Position numbers and translations under genes: made by a program. From the NCBI RefSeq assembly GCF_024198175.1, contig NZ_JAJVKV010000012.1:62001-126000 (forward strand): a stretch of 64,000 nucleotides of DNA, written 5' to 3'. Shown one piece after another: positions 1 through 8,900 of the stretch; the stretch's first letter is position 1, and every line of letters begins with the position of its first letter. Source of the stretch: Pyxidicoccus xibeiensis. Lineage in GTDB: Bacteria; Myxococcota; Myxococcia; Myxococcales; Myxococcaceae. The notes beneath the pieces are model-generated. The model was given only the letters and a program-made list of their open reading frames with translations. It searched no databases and was not told where the DNA came from.

Positions 1-2
1 CC

Positions 3-752
3 GGCCGCAAGCCGCCCTGCCTCGAGGCTCCGCTGAAGCGCTCGTACTCCCTGGTCTTCCCCACGTCCGCCCTGTATTGGTTCTTCGCGGGGCTCGTCCT
101 CATCTACGTGGTGGTGGCAACACTCCTCGCCCCCACCTCGGTGCACCTGCTGCCGCGGGGTATCATCGAGAGCCTGCTCCGGAGCAACCTGGGCTTCTTC
201 ATCCTCCTGTTCGGGATTCCCTGCGGCATCTACATCATCGGCTGGTGGGCCGGCGACCTCTTCGCCTGGATGCGCGCTCCGGGTCTGCTGGAGCTGAGCG
301 ACGAAGGACTGCGCGTCGGCACCACCCGGCTCGCATGGCGGAACGTGAAGTCCATCGTCGAGAATCACCACTACGACCGGCTCATCCTGCGTCACCGAGG
401 CGGGACGTATTGGCTGCGGCTGGCCCTGTGGAGCGACGCGGAGCACCTGCGCCACGAAGTGATTGGCCACGTCGTCGCGGAGCTGCTGGAGGGCGTGAGC
501 CGTCAGGTCGCCGCGGGCGAGTCGGTGCACTTCGGGCCGTTGATCCTCAGCGACGCGGGGCTGACCCACAAGGGGCGGCTGATGCGCTGGGAAGACATCG
601 AGAGCATCCGCCTCCAGGACGAGGTGGACCAGGCCGTGGCGACGCGCGAGCTGATCATCGTCGCCGAGGGCAAGCCTCGAAAGATTGACGAAGCGAAGGT
701 CGTCAACGCGCCAGTCCTGCTGGCCTATCTGTCAGACCGCCTGGCCGGCTGA
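3..752 (+). CDS. Membrane protein with PH-like C-terminal region (5' end outside window)
   Basis: The frame is open from the first bases of the window, so the start lies upstream; the GTG at 108 is internal because the codons before it already encode part of a transmembrane segment (ALYWFFAGLVLIYVVVA). A second hydrophobic segment follows around codons 60-85 (FFILLFGIPCGIYIIGWWAG). The rest is soluble, with alternating motifs such as LELSDEGLRV and a second half containing GPLILSDAGLTHKG, which look like two beta-rich PH-like units. The gene ends 25 bp before a second two-TM protein of similar layout, so the two probably form an operon. No family is firmly recognised. An envelope or sensing role is possible, but nothing in the sequence shows it. 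Confidence 0.75.
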   Translation, partial: GRKPPCLEAPLKRSYSLVFPTSALYWFFAGLVLIYVVVATLLAPTSVHLLPRGIIESLLRSNLGFFILLFGIPCGIYIIGWWAGDLFAWMRAPGLLELSDEGLRVGTTRLAWRNVKSIVENHHYDRLILRHRGGTYWLRLALWSDAEHLRHEVIGHVVAELLEGVSRQVAAGESVHFGPLILSDAGLTHKGRLMRWEDIESIRLQDEVDQAVATRELIIVAEGKPRKIDEAKVVNAPVLLAYLSDRLAG

Positions 753-777
753 CCCCCCCTCTCCAAGGCGCCACATC

Positions 778-1275
778 ATGGAAATCTACAGCTCTGAGCA
801 GGCGAAGAAGAAGACCCAGCAGCCGAAAGCCATCTACTACTCCCGTGCCCGGCTCATTGCTGGCGCCGTCATCTGGGCGGTGTCCATCGCCGGCTTTGGC
901 GCGCTGACCTATCGGGCGGGCTCCGCGCAGGGAGCGATGGCGGTCTTCGCGGTGATAACCCTGCTCGCGGCCTGGATGTTCTTCAACTGCGTCAAGCCGC
1001 TGGGCCGCCTGGACACGCCGGCGCTGCTCATCGGCAAGGATGGCATCCGCTTCGATGACGGCATGCTGATTGGCTGGGACGACATGCAGGAGAATACCTA
1101 TATCAGCCAGTCCTACATGGGCATTCCCATCCTCAAGCTGATTCAAATCAAGACGACCCTGGACAAGCCCAAGGTCAAGAAGCTGCGCGTCGCCGCGCTC
1201 GACCTCGACAGCGACCAGTACCTGGCGCTCTGCGACAGCTACAGCCAGGGCGCGGTGCTGCCGGCCACGCGCTGA
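778..1275 (+). CDS. Small two-TM membrane protein with soluble C-terminal domain
   Basis: This 165-aa protein starts at the ATG at 778, the first in-frame methionine after the upstream gene stops; longer versions of the frame overlap that gene. Residues about 20-70 contain two hydrophobic helices (LIAGAVIWAVSIAGFGAL and MAVFAVITLLAAWMFF). The C-terminal part has the pattern LLIGKDGIRFDDGMLIGWDD, resembling the beta-strand layout of bacterial PH-like domains. It resembles the preceding gene in architecture (two helices, then a soluble domain reading L-x-x-x-x-x-G-I-R/L-x) and lies 25 bp downstream on the same strand. Relatedness and co-transcription are inferences; the function is unknown. Confidence 0.75.
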   Translation: MEIYSSEQAKKKTQQPKAIYYSRARLIAGAVIWAVSIAGFGALTYRAGSAQGAMAVFAVITLLAAWMFFNCVKPLGRLDTPALLIGKDGIRFDDGMLIGWDDMQENTYISQSYMGIPILKLIQIKTTLDKPKVKKLRVAALDLDSDQYLALCDSYSQGAVLPATR

Positions 1276-1354
1276 AACACGCCAGAGCGCCTCCACATCA
1301 CGAAGTCCGCGGCTCCTGCTGCCGCGAGTGCCAGGCGTTCCGCCTCGCCCGGCG

Positions 1355-1684
1355 TCAAGCCACGGGTGCGTGCGCGCGCCCGTGCACCTTCGCCACGCGC
1401 TCGGCCAGGGCCCGGTTCAGGCCCTCGTACGCGGGGCGCAGGCCCGGCAGTCGCTTGCGTCCCGCAATGAGCGTGTACAGGCCGAAGAAGTCCTCGCCGT
1501 GCACCAGTCGCGTGCCCCCGCTGGAGGCGGACAGGTGGAAGTAGTGCCGCCCCTTCAAGATGAGCGGCACGCCGCCCGTCCATTCGAGCGCCGTGCCGGG
1601 CTCGCAGCGCACGAGCGTGCCCGTGAAGGCGAACAGCTTCCCCGAGCCGTCCGGCGCGAAGGCCTCGGTTTCAAGTCGGACCAT
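1355..1684 (-). pseudogene. N-terminally truncated SRPBCC (START/polyketide-cyclase fold) protein
   Basis: The 109-residue frame reads as the C-terminal two-thirds of an SRPBCC-domain protein: the core strand GTLVRCEPGTALEWTGG, then HYFHLSASSGGTRLVHGEDFFGL, and a C-terminal helix (GLNRALAERVAKVHG). Family members normally have 35-45 further N-terminal residues, including the V-W-x-x-L-x-D and W-N-P motifs. Here a TAG lies four codons upstream of the ATG and nothing matching the missing part can be read upstream. The open frame is intact, so it could still make a short protein, but it is most simply a gene remnant. It lies divergent to the lipoprotein gene at 1796. Confidence 0.6.
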
Positions 1685-1795
1685 GGGGGCTTCCTATTTC
1701 ACTGCAGGAGCATTCGCCAGAAGCCGCGGTGACCGAAGACTTTGCGCGAGGCCCGTTCCCTGGAGGCCGAACAACACCTCAAGGGAGTGTTTCAC

Positions 1796-3709
1796 ATGCA
1801 GCAGTCTCGAAGCGGCGTGCGCACCGGGCTCCGAACGAAGATTCCATCCGCTTGCGTCGTGGTCTCCTTGTCCTTGTCGCTCGCCGCCTGTGCCGGGCCG
1901 GAGGGACTCGAAGACTCCGGCGAAGTCCTCACTGGCGAGGTGAGCCAGGGCGTCCAGGTCGGCAGCTCCATGGACTGTCCCACCGGGACGGGCGGTACGT
2001 GCACCGTCCTCAACATGCCGCTCCTGCATCAGTCGAGCAGCCTGATTGACGTCGACGTGCAGTGGATGAGCCCCTGGGGATGTTACGACACGTCCATCGC
2101 CACGGTGCTGAACACGGCGCTCGCCAACCGCACCAGCACGCGCCCGCTGGTGGACCGCACGCTGGCCTGGGACAGCATCGTGGCGGGCAACAACGGTGGC
2201 ACGCCTCCGCTGACGACCACCAAGGTCTACGAGCAGGTGACGCAGCAGTACCGGTGGGCCAACGCCACGGTGCCGATGTACTTCCACGAGATGCTCAAGG
2301 ACTTCGACACCGCGTTCACGACGGTCCGCAAGTTCCCCGCCGGCTGCAACCCGGACGTCTACGGCTCCTGCGCCTGGAGCACCAGCGTCCTCGTCAACGA
2401 CACCGTCGGCGCCGCCTACCGCGACTTCAGCGAGGGGACGCTGCACGTCACGAATGACTACATCAAGGGGCAGATGAACGCCGGCTTCGCGATGATGATT
2501 GCGTACGGCCGCTACACCCCGAAGAAGGTGTGGGACTCGAGGCTCGGCGGCTATCGGATGACGTTCATGCGGGACAGCCAGCACAAGGTTGCGTTCAGCG
2601 GCTACCAGCCCGGGACGTACCCGCTGCGCATCAACGACGTGGGCGATGGGCAGCGCTACAACGTCTCGGTGACGTCCGATGTCGCGCTCATCGGCACGTT
2701 CGATGGCATCGCCGCGAGCAGCGTCGTGGCGTGGGACTTCCCCAATGGGAAGAAGGCGCAGACCTTCGTTCGCTATGACCCGGCGGTGTCGCCCACCACG
2801 CAGGTGTTCTTCGTGGACCACGTCGATGGCCTGTCGCTCAGCCTGCCGAAGGCCGGCCCCGTGCGTCAGGTGTTCAGCGGGACGTGGAGCGCTGGCTGGA
2901 CGTCGCTCATGCCCTTCACCCTGAATGGCGAGCCCCACCAGCTGGCCTACAACCGCAACACCGGCGCGGTGCACTTCGACACGTTCTACGCGAACGCGAA
3001 TGGCACGAACACCGTGTGGAGCTACACGTGGGGCAGCGGCTTCACCCACTTCGCGCCGTACTACATCAACAAGCACCCGTACTTCATCGCCTACAACAGC
3101 ACGACGGGCGACGCGCACTACGACACGTTCCCCAGCAACCTGCAGGGCCCCATCATCAAGGCCATCAAGACCTGGCCCGCCGGGCTCACCACCATCGAGC
3201 CGTTCGTCATGAATGGTGAGAACTACCTGCTGCTGTACAACAAGAACACGGGGGCCGTGCGCTACGAGAAGCTGAACGCGACGGGGAGCGACTCGACCAC
3301 CACGTGGACGGGCACGTGGGGCACGGGCTTCACGCACTTCGCCAGCCATGACATCGGCGGGACGCCGCACCTGGTGGTGTACAACGCCTCCACGGGCGCC
3401 ATCCATTACGACCGGATTCTGGCCAATGGGGTGAGCGTGCTCGCCATCGAGACGCTGGCCACGGGGCTGAACCTGGAGGCGCTGGACTTCAACGGGCCGG
3501 GCCACGTCCTCGCGTATCAGCCTGGAACCGGCAGCGCCGCGACGAAGCGCCTCGGGCTCGACGGCACGACCTCCGCGGACGCCTTCGCCGGCACGACGTT
3601 CGCGAGCGCCACCGCCGTGGTGCCGTTCATGCAGGGCGGCAAGCCGTACGTGCTGCTCTACAACGAGAACACAGGCACCGTGCGCTCGTACGAGCTGTCG
3701 ATGTTCTGA
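1796..3709 (+). CDS. Lipoprotein with C39-like cysteine peptidase domain and beta-propeller-like repeats
   Basis: This 637-aa protein starts at ATG 1796, preceded by AAGGGAG at a good distance; it begins with a basic n-region, a hydrophobic stretch and a lipobox (SLAAC), so it should be lipid-anchored. After the signal, MPLLHQ and SPWGCYDTSIATVLN resemble the start of C39/papain-like peptidases with the Cys nucleophile, followed about 170 residues later by HKVAFSGY and NDVGDG, candidate His and Asp positions. From about residue 345 to the end are five or six repeats of roughly 48 aa with the core F-x-x-x-G-x-x-x-x-x-Y-N-x-x-T-G-x-x-x-Y-D, typical of lectin-like or propeller folds. It converges on module A. 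A secreted peptidase-like protein that binds a surface ligand is the likely role; catalysis is not certain. Confidence 0.75.
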   Translation: MQQSRSGVRTGLRTKIPSACVVVSLSLSLAACAGPEGLEDSGEVLTGEVSQGVQVGSSMDCPTGTGGTCTVLNMPLLHQSSSLIDVDVQWMSPWGCYDTSIATVLNTALANRTSTRPLVDRTLAWDSIVAGNNGGTPPLTTTKVYEQVTQQYRWANATVPMYFHEMLKDFDTAFTTVRKFPAGCNPDVYGSCAWSTSVLVNDTVGAAYRDFSEGTLHVTNDYIKGQMNAGFAMMIAYGRYTPKKVWDSRLGGYRMTFMRDSQHKVAFSGYQPGTYPLRINDVGDGQRYNVSVTSDVALIGTFDGIAASSVVAWDFPNGKKAQTFVRYDPAVSPTTQVFFVDHVDGLSLSLPKAGPVRQVFSGTWSAGWTSLMPFTLNGEPHQLAYNRNTGAVHFDTFYANANGTNTVWSYTWGSGFTHFAPYYINKHPYFIAYNSTTGDAHYDTFPSNLQGPIIKAIKTWPAGLTTIEPFVMNGENYLLLYNKNTGAVRYEKLNATGSDSTTTWTGTWGTGFTHFASHDIGGTPHLVVYNASTGAIHYDRILANGVSVLAIETLATGLNLEALDFNGPGHVLAYQPGTGSAATKRLGLDGTTSADAFAGTTFASATAVVPFMQGGKPYVLLYNENTGTVRSYELSMF

Positions 3710-3728
3710 GCCGCCTTCTGTCAGTCCG

Positions 3729-3755
3729 GGGAGCAGGCCCATGGCGCCTGCTCCC
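3729..3755. terminator. Hairpin between convergent genes
   Basis: A perfect 10-bp inverted repeat (GGGAGCAGGC with GCCTGCTCCC, 7-nt loop) lies in the 52-bp gap between the convergent genes ending at 3709 and 3762. There is no T-tract on either side, so it may act as a bidirectional terminator or 3'-end stabiliser. Confidence 0.5.
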
Positions 3756-3761
3756 GGCCCC

Positions 3762-5957
3762 CTACGCCTTCTTCGCCACGCGCTTCGCCTTGGCCTGCTC
3801 GAGTTCCTCCAGCGTCATCCGCCGGTTCTGCTCGGGGCGCTTGAAGGCGTAGAACTTGAAGTCGTGCTTCACGTCGCCGAGGACCTTGGAGGTGATTTCG
3901 ACCAGCTCCTTCCTGCCTCCCGGGTCCTGCTCGACGAAGGCGGGAATCTCGCTGGTGTACTTCTTGGAGTCCTTCTTGTGCAGCGCCTTCTGCGCCTCCG
4001 GGCTGTAGAAGAAGACCACGTCCCCGCAGTTGTTGCCAGCCATGCGCATGTAGATGGGGGTCACGGCGTTGATGAGCCGTGCGACCTTGTCCCGGTACAG
4101 GAGCGACGCGGTCGCGGGCGACTTCAGGTACGCACGGGCATGGTCGGCATTCGGGTGGCTGTGGCCGTCGAAGCCCGTCCGCTTGATGATTTCCGTCGGC
4201 GTGAGGCACTCCGCCCAGATTTCGTACTTGCGCGCCACGCGGTTCATGATGGTGTGCGCCACGCCCTTCCACGCGGGCTCGCTCTGGCCGATGGCCTCGC
4301 CGCAGATGGTGCTGACGAAGAGCGTGAACTCCTCCTGCAGCTCGGGCGGGACGACGGGCATGGGCGAGATGAGCCGGGCCACCGTGCCCGACAGGTCCAC
4401 CGTGTTCGCCGTGCACACGCCCGTGGCGAGCACCCGCGAGACGAACATGCCCCCCTCGAAGGCCGCGAAGCCGCTGGAGCCGCCGGGCTCGCTCGCCTCG
4501 TAGTCCGCGAGCGCCCAGAAGGGCACCTCCCGCGGACCCGCCACCGGCGTGGGCCGCATCGCCGCGAAGACCTGCAGCCCCCTGGCCTGCTCGAGCACCT
4601 CCACGTAGTGCCGCGGCAGCCGCTTCAGGTCCAACAGCTCGCGCTCGAAGGCGCCCTTCTCCAGCGACACCGACACCGTCTCGAGTTCCGAAAGCAGCGT
4701 CGAGACATCGTCCGGCAGGCAGACGTTGACGGCCGCGAACTGCTTCTCCGTGTGCCGGAGGGGGAAGCTCGCTTGCTTGCGATTGCTCTCGAGGAGGTTG
4801 CGGAAGTGGTCATCCAGCTCCTCCACCCGCCAGCCGTCGCCCTGGGGCACGCGGACGTAGGGCTTCACCGTCAGGTCCAGCATGACGGAGTCGCTGAAGT
4901 TCTCGAACTCGCCGCGGACGGCCAGCTTGCCGCCGTCCAGCGACACCGCGAACGTCTTCAAGCGCGGCCGGGGCACGACGAGCGCCAGCCGCGGGTCCGC
5001 CTTCATCTGCTCCACGGGAGGCGGTGGTGGCGGCGGCGGTGGCTTCTTGCCGGCCTTCTTGCCCTTCGGCGGCTCGGGAGGCGGGGGCGGCGGGGCCGGG
5101 GGCTTCTTGGAGACGCTCAGCTGGTACTGGAACGACAGCGTCTCGGAGGACTCCATGTTCCCGAGCGCCGCGAGCCGGTTGTCGAGCACCTCGCCCTTCT
5201 CGTCGCGGACTGCCAGGTAGCCGATGCGCCACAGCTGCTCCTGGGTCGCCTCGGGACTCCCAATCTCCCACTCGACGTGGACCGTCGCGCTCTTGTCGGG
5301 CGGCACGCCTTCGACGGGCGTGGGGTAGATGTCCACCGTGGCCACGAGCCCGTTGAAGAGGGGGCTGAAGTCCGGCTTGAGCTGCATGACCGAGCCCACC
5401 CGATGGTTCCGGACGTTGCGCTCGATGAAGTCGGGCAGCCAGCCGAACGACAGCTCCTCGAGCGCGAGCCCGAAGTCGATGCGCGCCGCCAGGTCGAAGG
5501 GAATGGACGCCGGGGCCCCGGGCTTCACCTCGAAGCCCTGGTTGCCGAACAGCAGCGGCTCCACCCGGAAGCCCAGGCTCCCCGTGCCGAGCAGCCCGAG
5601 CTCGAAGACGGCCACCTTCAGCGGCTGGGTGCCTTCTCCGTTCTTCTCCCGCACCAGGAAGCTGTCGCCGTTCGGCACCAGGCACGTCTCGCGCCGGTGC
5701 ATCAGCCGCTTCTCGGCGAAGCTGTCACCGCGGACAATCCACTCGAGCCGGCAGGGCACGTTGCCCGCCAGGTTCTCGCAACCGCCGCCCACCATCACCT
5801 GCCAGTCCTCCAGGCCCAGCAGGGTGGGCTGGCTCTGCGGCCTGGGCGTGAGCACCAGGTGCGGCGCCGCGCGAATGCGCAGTACGCCGTCATAGCCGAG
5901 CGGGAACTGGCAGTCGCCGTCTGACTCCGGCGCCGGAGTGGCTTGGGTCTGTGACAT
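3762..5957 (-). CDS. SleB-like cell-wall-hydrolase-domain protein, module A
   Basis: 731 aa, starting at an ATG 6 bp after the stop of the giant gene, with GAGGA overlapping that stop codon; co-translation is likely. There is no signal peptide. Residues 1-280 are a beta-rich region that also occurs in the module B paralogue (44530-46683). Residues 286-315 are a polyproline linker that the paralogue lacks. Residues about 545-650 contain ICGEAIGQSEPAWKGVAH followed by T-I-M-N-R, which matches the Hydrolase_2/SleB pattern (G-E-A-x-G, then A-x-x-x-x-N-R) with candidate catalytic Glu554. The C-terminus is Lys-rich. SleB-type domains cleave peptidoglycan glycan strands; that this one does is inference. 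It is the last gene of the SH3-giant-SleB operon. Confidence 0.75.
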   Translation of the reverse strand: MSQTQATPAPESDGDCQFPLGYDGVLRIRAAPHLVLTPRPQSQPTLLGLEDWQVMVGGGCENLAGNVPCRLEWIVRGDSFAEKRLMHRRETCLVPNGDSFLVREKNGEGTQPLKVAVFELGLLGTGSLGFRVEPLLFGNQGFEVKPGAPASIPFDLAARIDFGLALEELSFGWLPDFIERNVRNHRVGSVMQLKPDFSPLFNGLVATVDIYPTPVEGVPPDKSATVHVEWEIGSPEATQEQLWRIGYLAVRDEKGEVLDNRLAALGNMESSETLSFQYQLSVSKKPPAPPPPPPEPPKGKKAGKKPPPPPPPPPVEQMKADPRLALVVPRPRLKTFAVSLDGGKLAVRGEFENFSDSVMLDLTVKPYVRVPQGDGWRVEELDDHFRNLLESNRKQASFPLRHTEKQFAAVNVCLPDDVSTLLSELETVSVSLEKGAFERELLDLKRLPRHYVEVLEQARGLQVFAAMRPTPVAGPREVPFWALADYEASEPGGSSGFAAFEGGMFVSRVLATGVCTANTVDLSGTVARLISPMPVVPPELQEEFTLFVSTICGEAIGQSEPAWKGVAHTIMNRVARKYEIWAECLTPTEIIKRTGFDGHSHPNADHARAYLKSPATASLLYRDKVARLINAVTPIYMRMAGNNCGDVVFFYSPEAQKALHKKDSKKYTSEIPAFVEQDPGGRKELVEITSKVLGDVKHDFKFYAFKRPEQNRRMTLEELEQAKAKRVAKKA

Positions 5958-5963
5958 GGCTGT

Positions 5964-8900
5964 CTATTCCTCGGGCGGCGAGTCGAGCGTCGTCAGGGGG
6001 AGCCGCGAGTCGGGCACCGGGGCGGTCTCCGTGTCGGGCGTCGGGGCAACCTCCGTATCGGGCGGAGGGGGCTCCGGCGGGCGCGTGAAGGTCGCGCTCT
6101 TGTCGGGCATCACGGTCTGCCGCACGGGCAGCTTGTCCACGCGCCGGAGGGTGAAGGTGTAGGCCACCTCCGGCTTGAGCGCCTTGAGGTCCACCCGGGC
6201 GACGAAGTCTCCCTGGAGGTCGCAGCCGCCGCGCTTCGCCCGGTAGGACGGGGTGGCGTACTCGAGGTGGTCCGACAGCTTCGGCTCGAGGCTCGCCACG
6301 TGCGGGTCCACCTCCTCCGGAGAGACGGCCAGCTCGAACTCGCGGGCGACGTTCCATGCGGCCTTGGTCGTCAGGCCCGGCACGGGCACCTCGAGCCCCT
6401 CGCCGTGGCAGCGCAGCTCCAGCGTGTCGCCCACCTGCTCCACCTTCAGGTCACCCACCCACCGCGGCGTGAAGTCATGGGCGCCCGCCGCCTCCAGTTG
6501 CCGGGGCTCGCAGTCCGAGCCCTCGGCCGCGGCCAGCTCCCACTTGTACTCCGTCGCGCCGGTGACGGGTCCCTGCGGATAGGGGACGCGCGCCGCGAGC
6601 AGCCAGTCCGCCGCGGTGTTCTCCCCGTGGATTTCGAGCTTCTCCGGCCGCAGCTTCGCGAAGCCCTTGAGGGGCTCCCACTTCCCCTTGGCCGTCTTGC
6701 GCGAGAAGGTGGCCGTGTAGCGGGCCAGGTCCTCGGGCGCGCCGCGGGCGATGGCGGAGATTTCCAGCTCGCAGCTCCCCGTCTTCGGCGCGGGCTTGAA
6801 GGAGAGGGGGCCCTGGAAGGCCACCTTCCGGTACCGGCCGGGCTCCGCGTGGGTGGCGCGAATGGGCTCGGTCGTCTTCGCCTTCAGCGCCTCGAGCTCC
6901 GCCAGGGTGAGCGAGCCATCCCCCTCGCCGGTGTTCTCTCCGGGGTGCCGGTACAGGAGGGGCTGGCCGTTGAGGGCCACGAACTCGAACCAGTAGAAGA
7001 GCTCGACACCGGGGGCCAGCTCGCTCTGGTTGAGGCTGTTGAAGATGGGGCCCGGGTGGAAGGTGGCCACCATCCAGTTGGCCGACGCGGGGTTGACGGT
7101 GAGGCGCAGGCGGGACTTGCGCGTCGGGTCCGCCTCCGTCACCTCGAAGCCGCCCGCCGCCGCCGCCGCGTGCACCCGGTCCACCGCACCCTTCCCGGAG
7201 GCGTCGATGATGCAGCTCATGCCCGAGCCATCGATTCGCTCGATGACGAGGGCGAGCTTCGGCCCGAGCGCCTTCTCGGCGTGCCACAGCGCCGCGGCGA
7301 GCCCCTTGTGCAGGTTCACCTTGTACAGCTTGCGGTACAGGTCCTGGAAGGCCTTGTACTTCACCGGGCCGAGCTCGACGTCTCTCGCCGTGAGGGGGGT
7401 GTTGAGGAGGGTCTGGTGCTGCTCGTCGAAGACGCATGAGGCGGCGAGCTTCGGGTCGTCGCACACGGCGGGCTCGAACTGCAGCTCCACGCCATCGTCA
7501 CCCGACGGTGCCACCTTCTTCGCTCCCGTGACTTCGAAGAGCTGGAGGTCCTCGCTGCTCTTGAAGCGGCACGTATGACCGTCCTTGCTCAGATACGTCA
7601 GCTGGAGCTTGCGCTTCAGCTTCTTCGCGAGCAGGCGAAGCCCCTTCACGAGTGCCCAGCCCACGCGGATGTCCATGGCCCTGTAGCAGTCCAGGTACCG
7701 GACGTGGCCATCGAAGACGTACAGCCTCGTCGCGCCGTCGAAGATCTCCTTCCCTTCCTCCGTCAGGTCGACGATGAAGTCCTTCCGGTCATCCTCGCCG
7801 AACACGAACCGTTTCGGGTCGATGGCGGGGACCTCCCCGTTCGTGAGCGCGCGCGCCGTGATGGGCAGCACCCGCTCCGGGTAGGGGCTGCCGGGGCCCG
7901 TGTTGCTCGTGTCGGTCCGCAACAGGAGGAAGCCGGAGAGTTCCCTGGGCGCCGGCCCCTCGAACGAGAGCCGCCAGCGCCAGCTCCCGTCGGCCTGCCG
8001 CAGGGGGCGCTCGGTGACCACGGCCTCGCCCACGGCCTGCTCCCCCTGGAGCCTGGGCCGGGGCACGGACACCGTCCGCGCCAGGAAGGGCGGCTGGGAC
8101 TTGGGCTCCAGGTCCTTCGGGGGGCTGGCCGTGTCGGCGACCACCAGGTTCCACTCGCCCCAGAAGGAGGCCTGGACCTCCTGGACGATGTTGCCACCCG
8201 GGCCGAACTCGCGGCCCGTGGCCAGCACGAGCTCATGCGGTTCCTGCCGGGCGAGCAGCGTGACGCGGTTCTGTGGGTCGTAGCCGAAGTCCTCGTCGAT
8301 GACGACCGCGGCGACCATGTCGCCCACGGTCAGCTCGTTCTTCTTCGCCACCCACCCGGCGCACAGCGGGCTCGGGTCTTCCTGCCGGAACAGGGGCACG
8401 GACCACTCGTCCCGGACGCAGGCCTTCTTCTGCTTGTCCAGCACGTTGAGCAGCCACACCCCCGACACGGGGTGCAGGTTCTCCAGCTTGCCCGCGGGAG
8501 CGAGCCATCCGTCGGCCGCGAAGAGCTTCGCACGCGCCGGCTCGGGCGGCTGCTTGGTGCCCAGGGGCGGGATGCGCGCGATGTGCACCTCCTTCGCCGG
8601 GTCGCACCAGGCAATCTCGGCCACGTTCTTCTTCGCCGCCTCCTCGGTGTCGATGCCGAGCGCGTCGTTCACCTTCTTCAGCACGGTCTGCACGTTGTCG
8701 GAGGTCCACTCGTTCTTCTGGACGAGCCGCACGTTGCGCCAGCGCCGGGTGATGCCCTGCGCGAGCAGGCGGCCATCCGCGCCCTGCAGCGAGACGGACT
8801 GCTCGATGAAGAAGCCCTCCTTCGCCTTCAGCGTCATCCGCTCCGCCATGGCGGGCACCCTCAGCGAGAGCGGGACGACGCCGTCCTTCACGGAGGCGAG

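Noticed and set aside
1694..3742. Long minus-strand frame over the lipoprotein gene
   Set aside because: The plus strand has the lipobox, ribosome-binding site and repeats; the minus frame is Arg/Ala/Val/His-rich without any domain.
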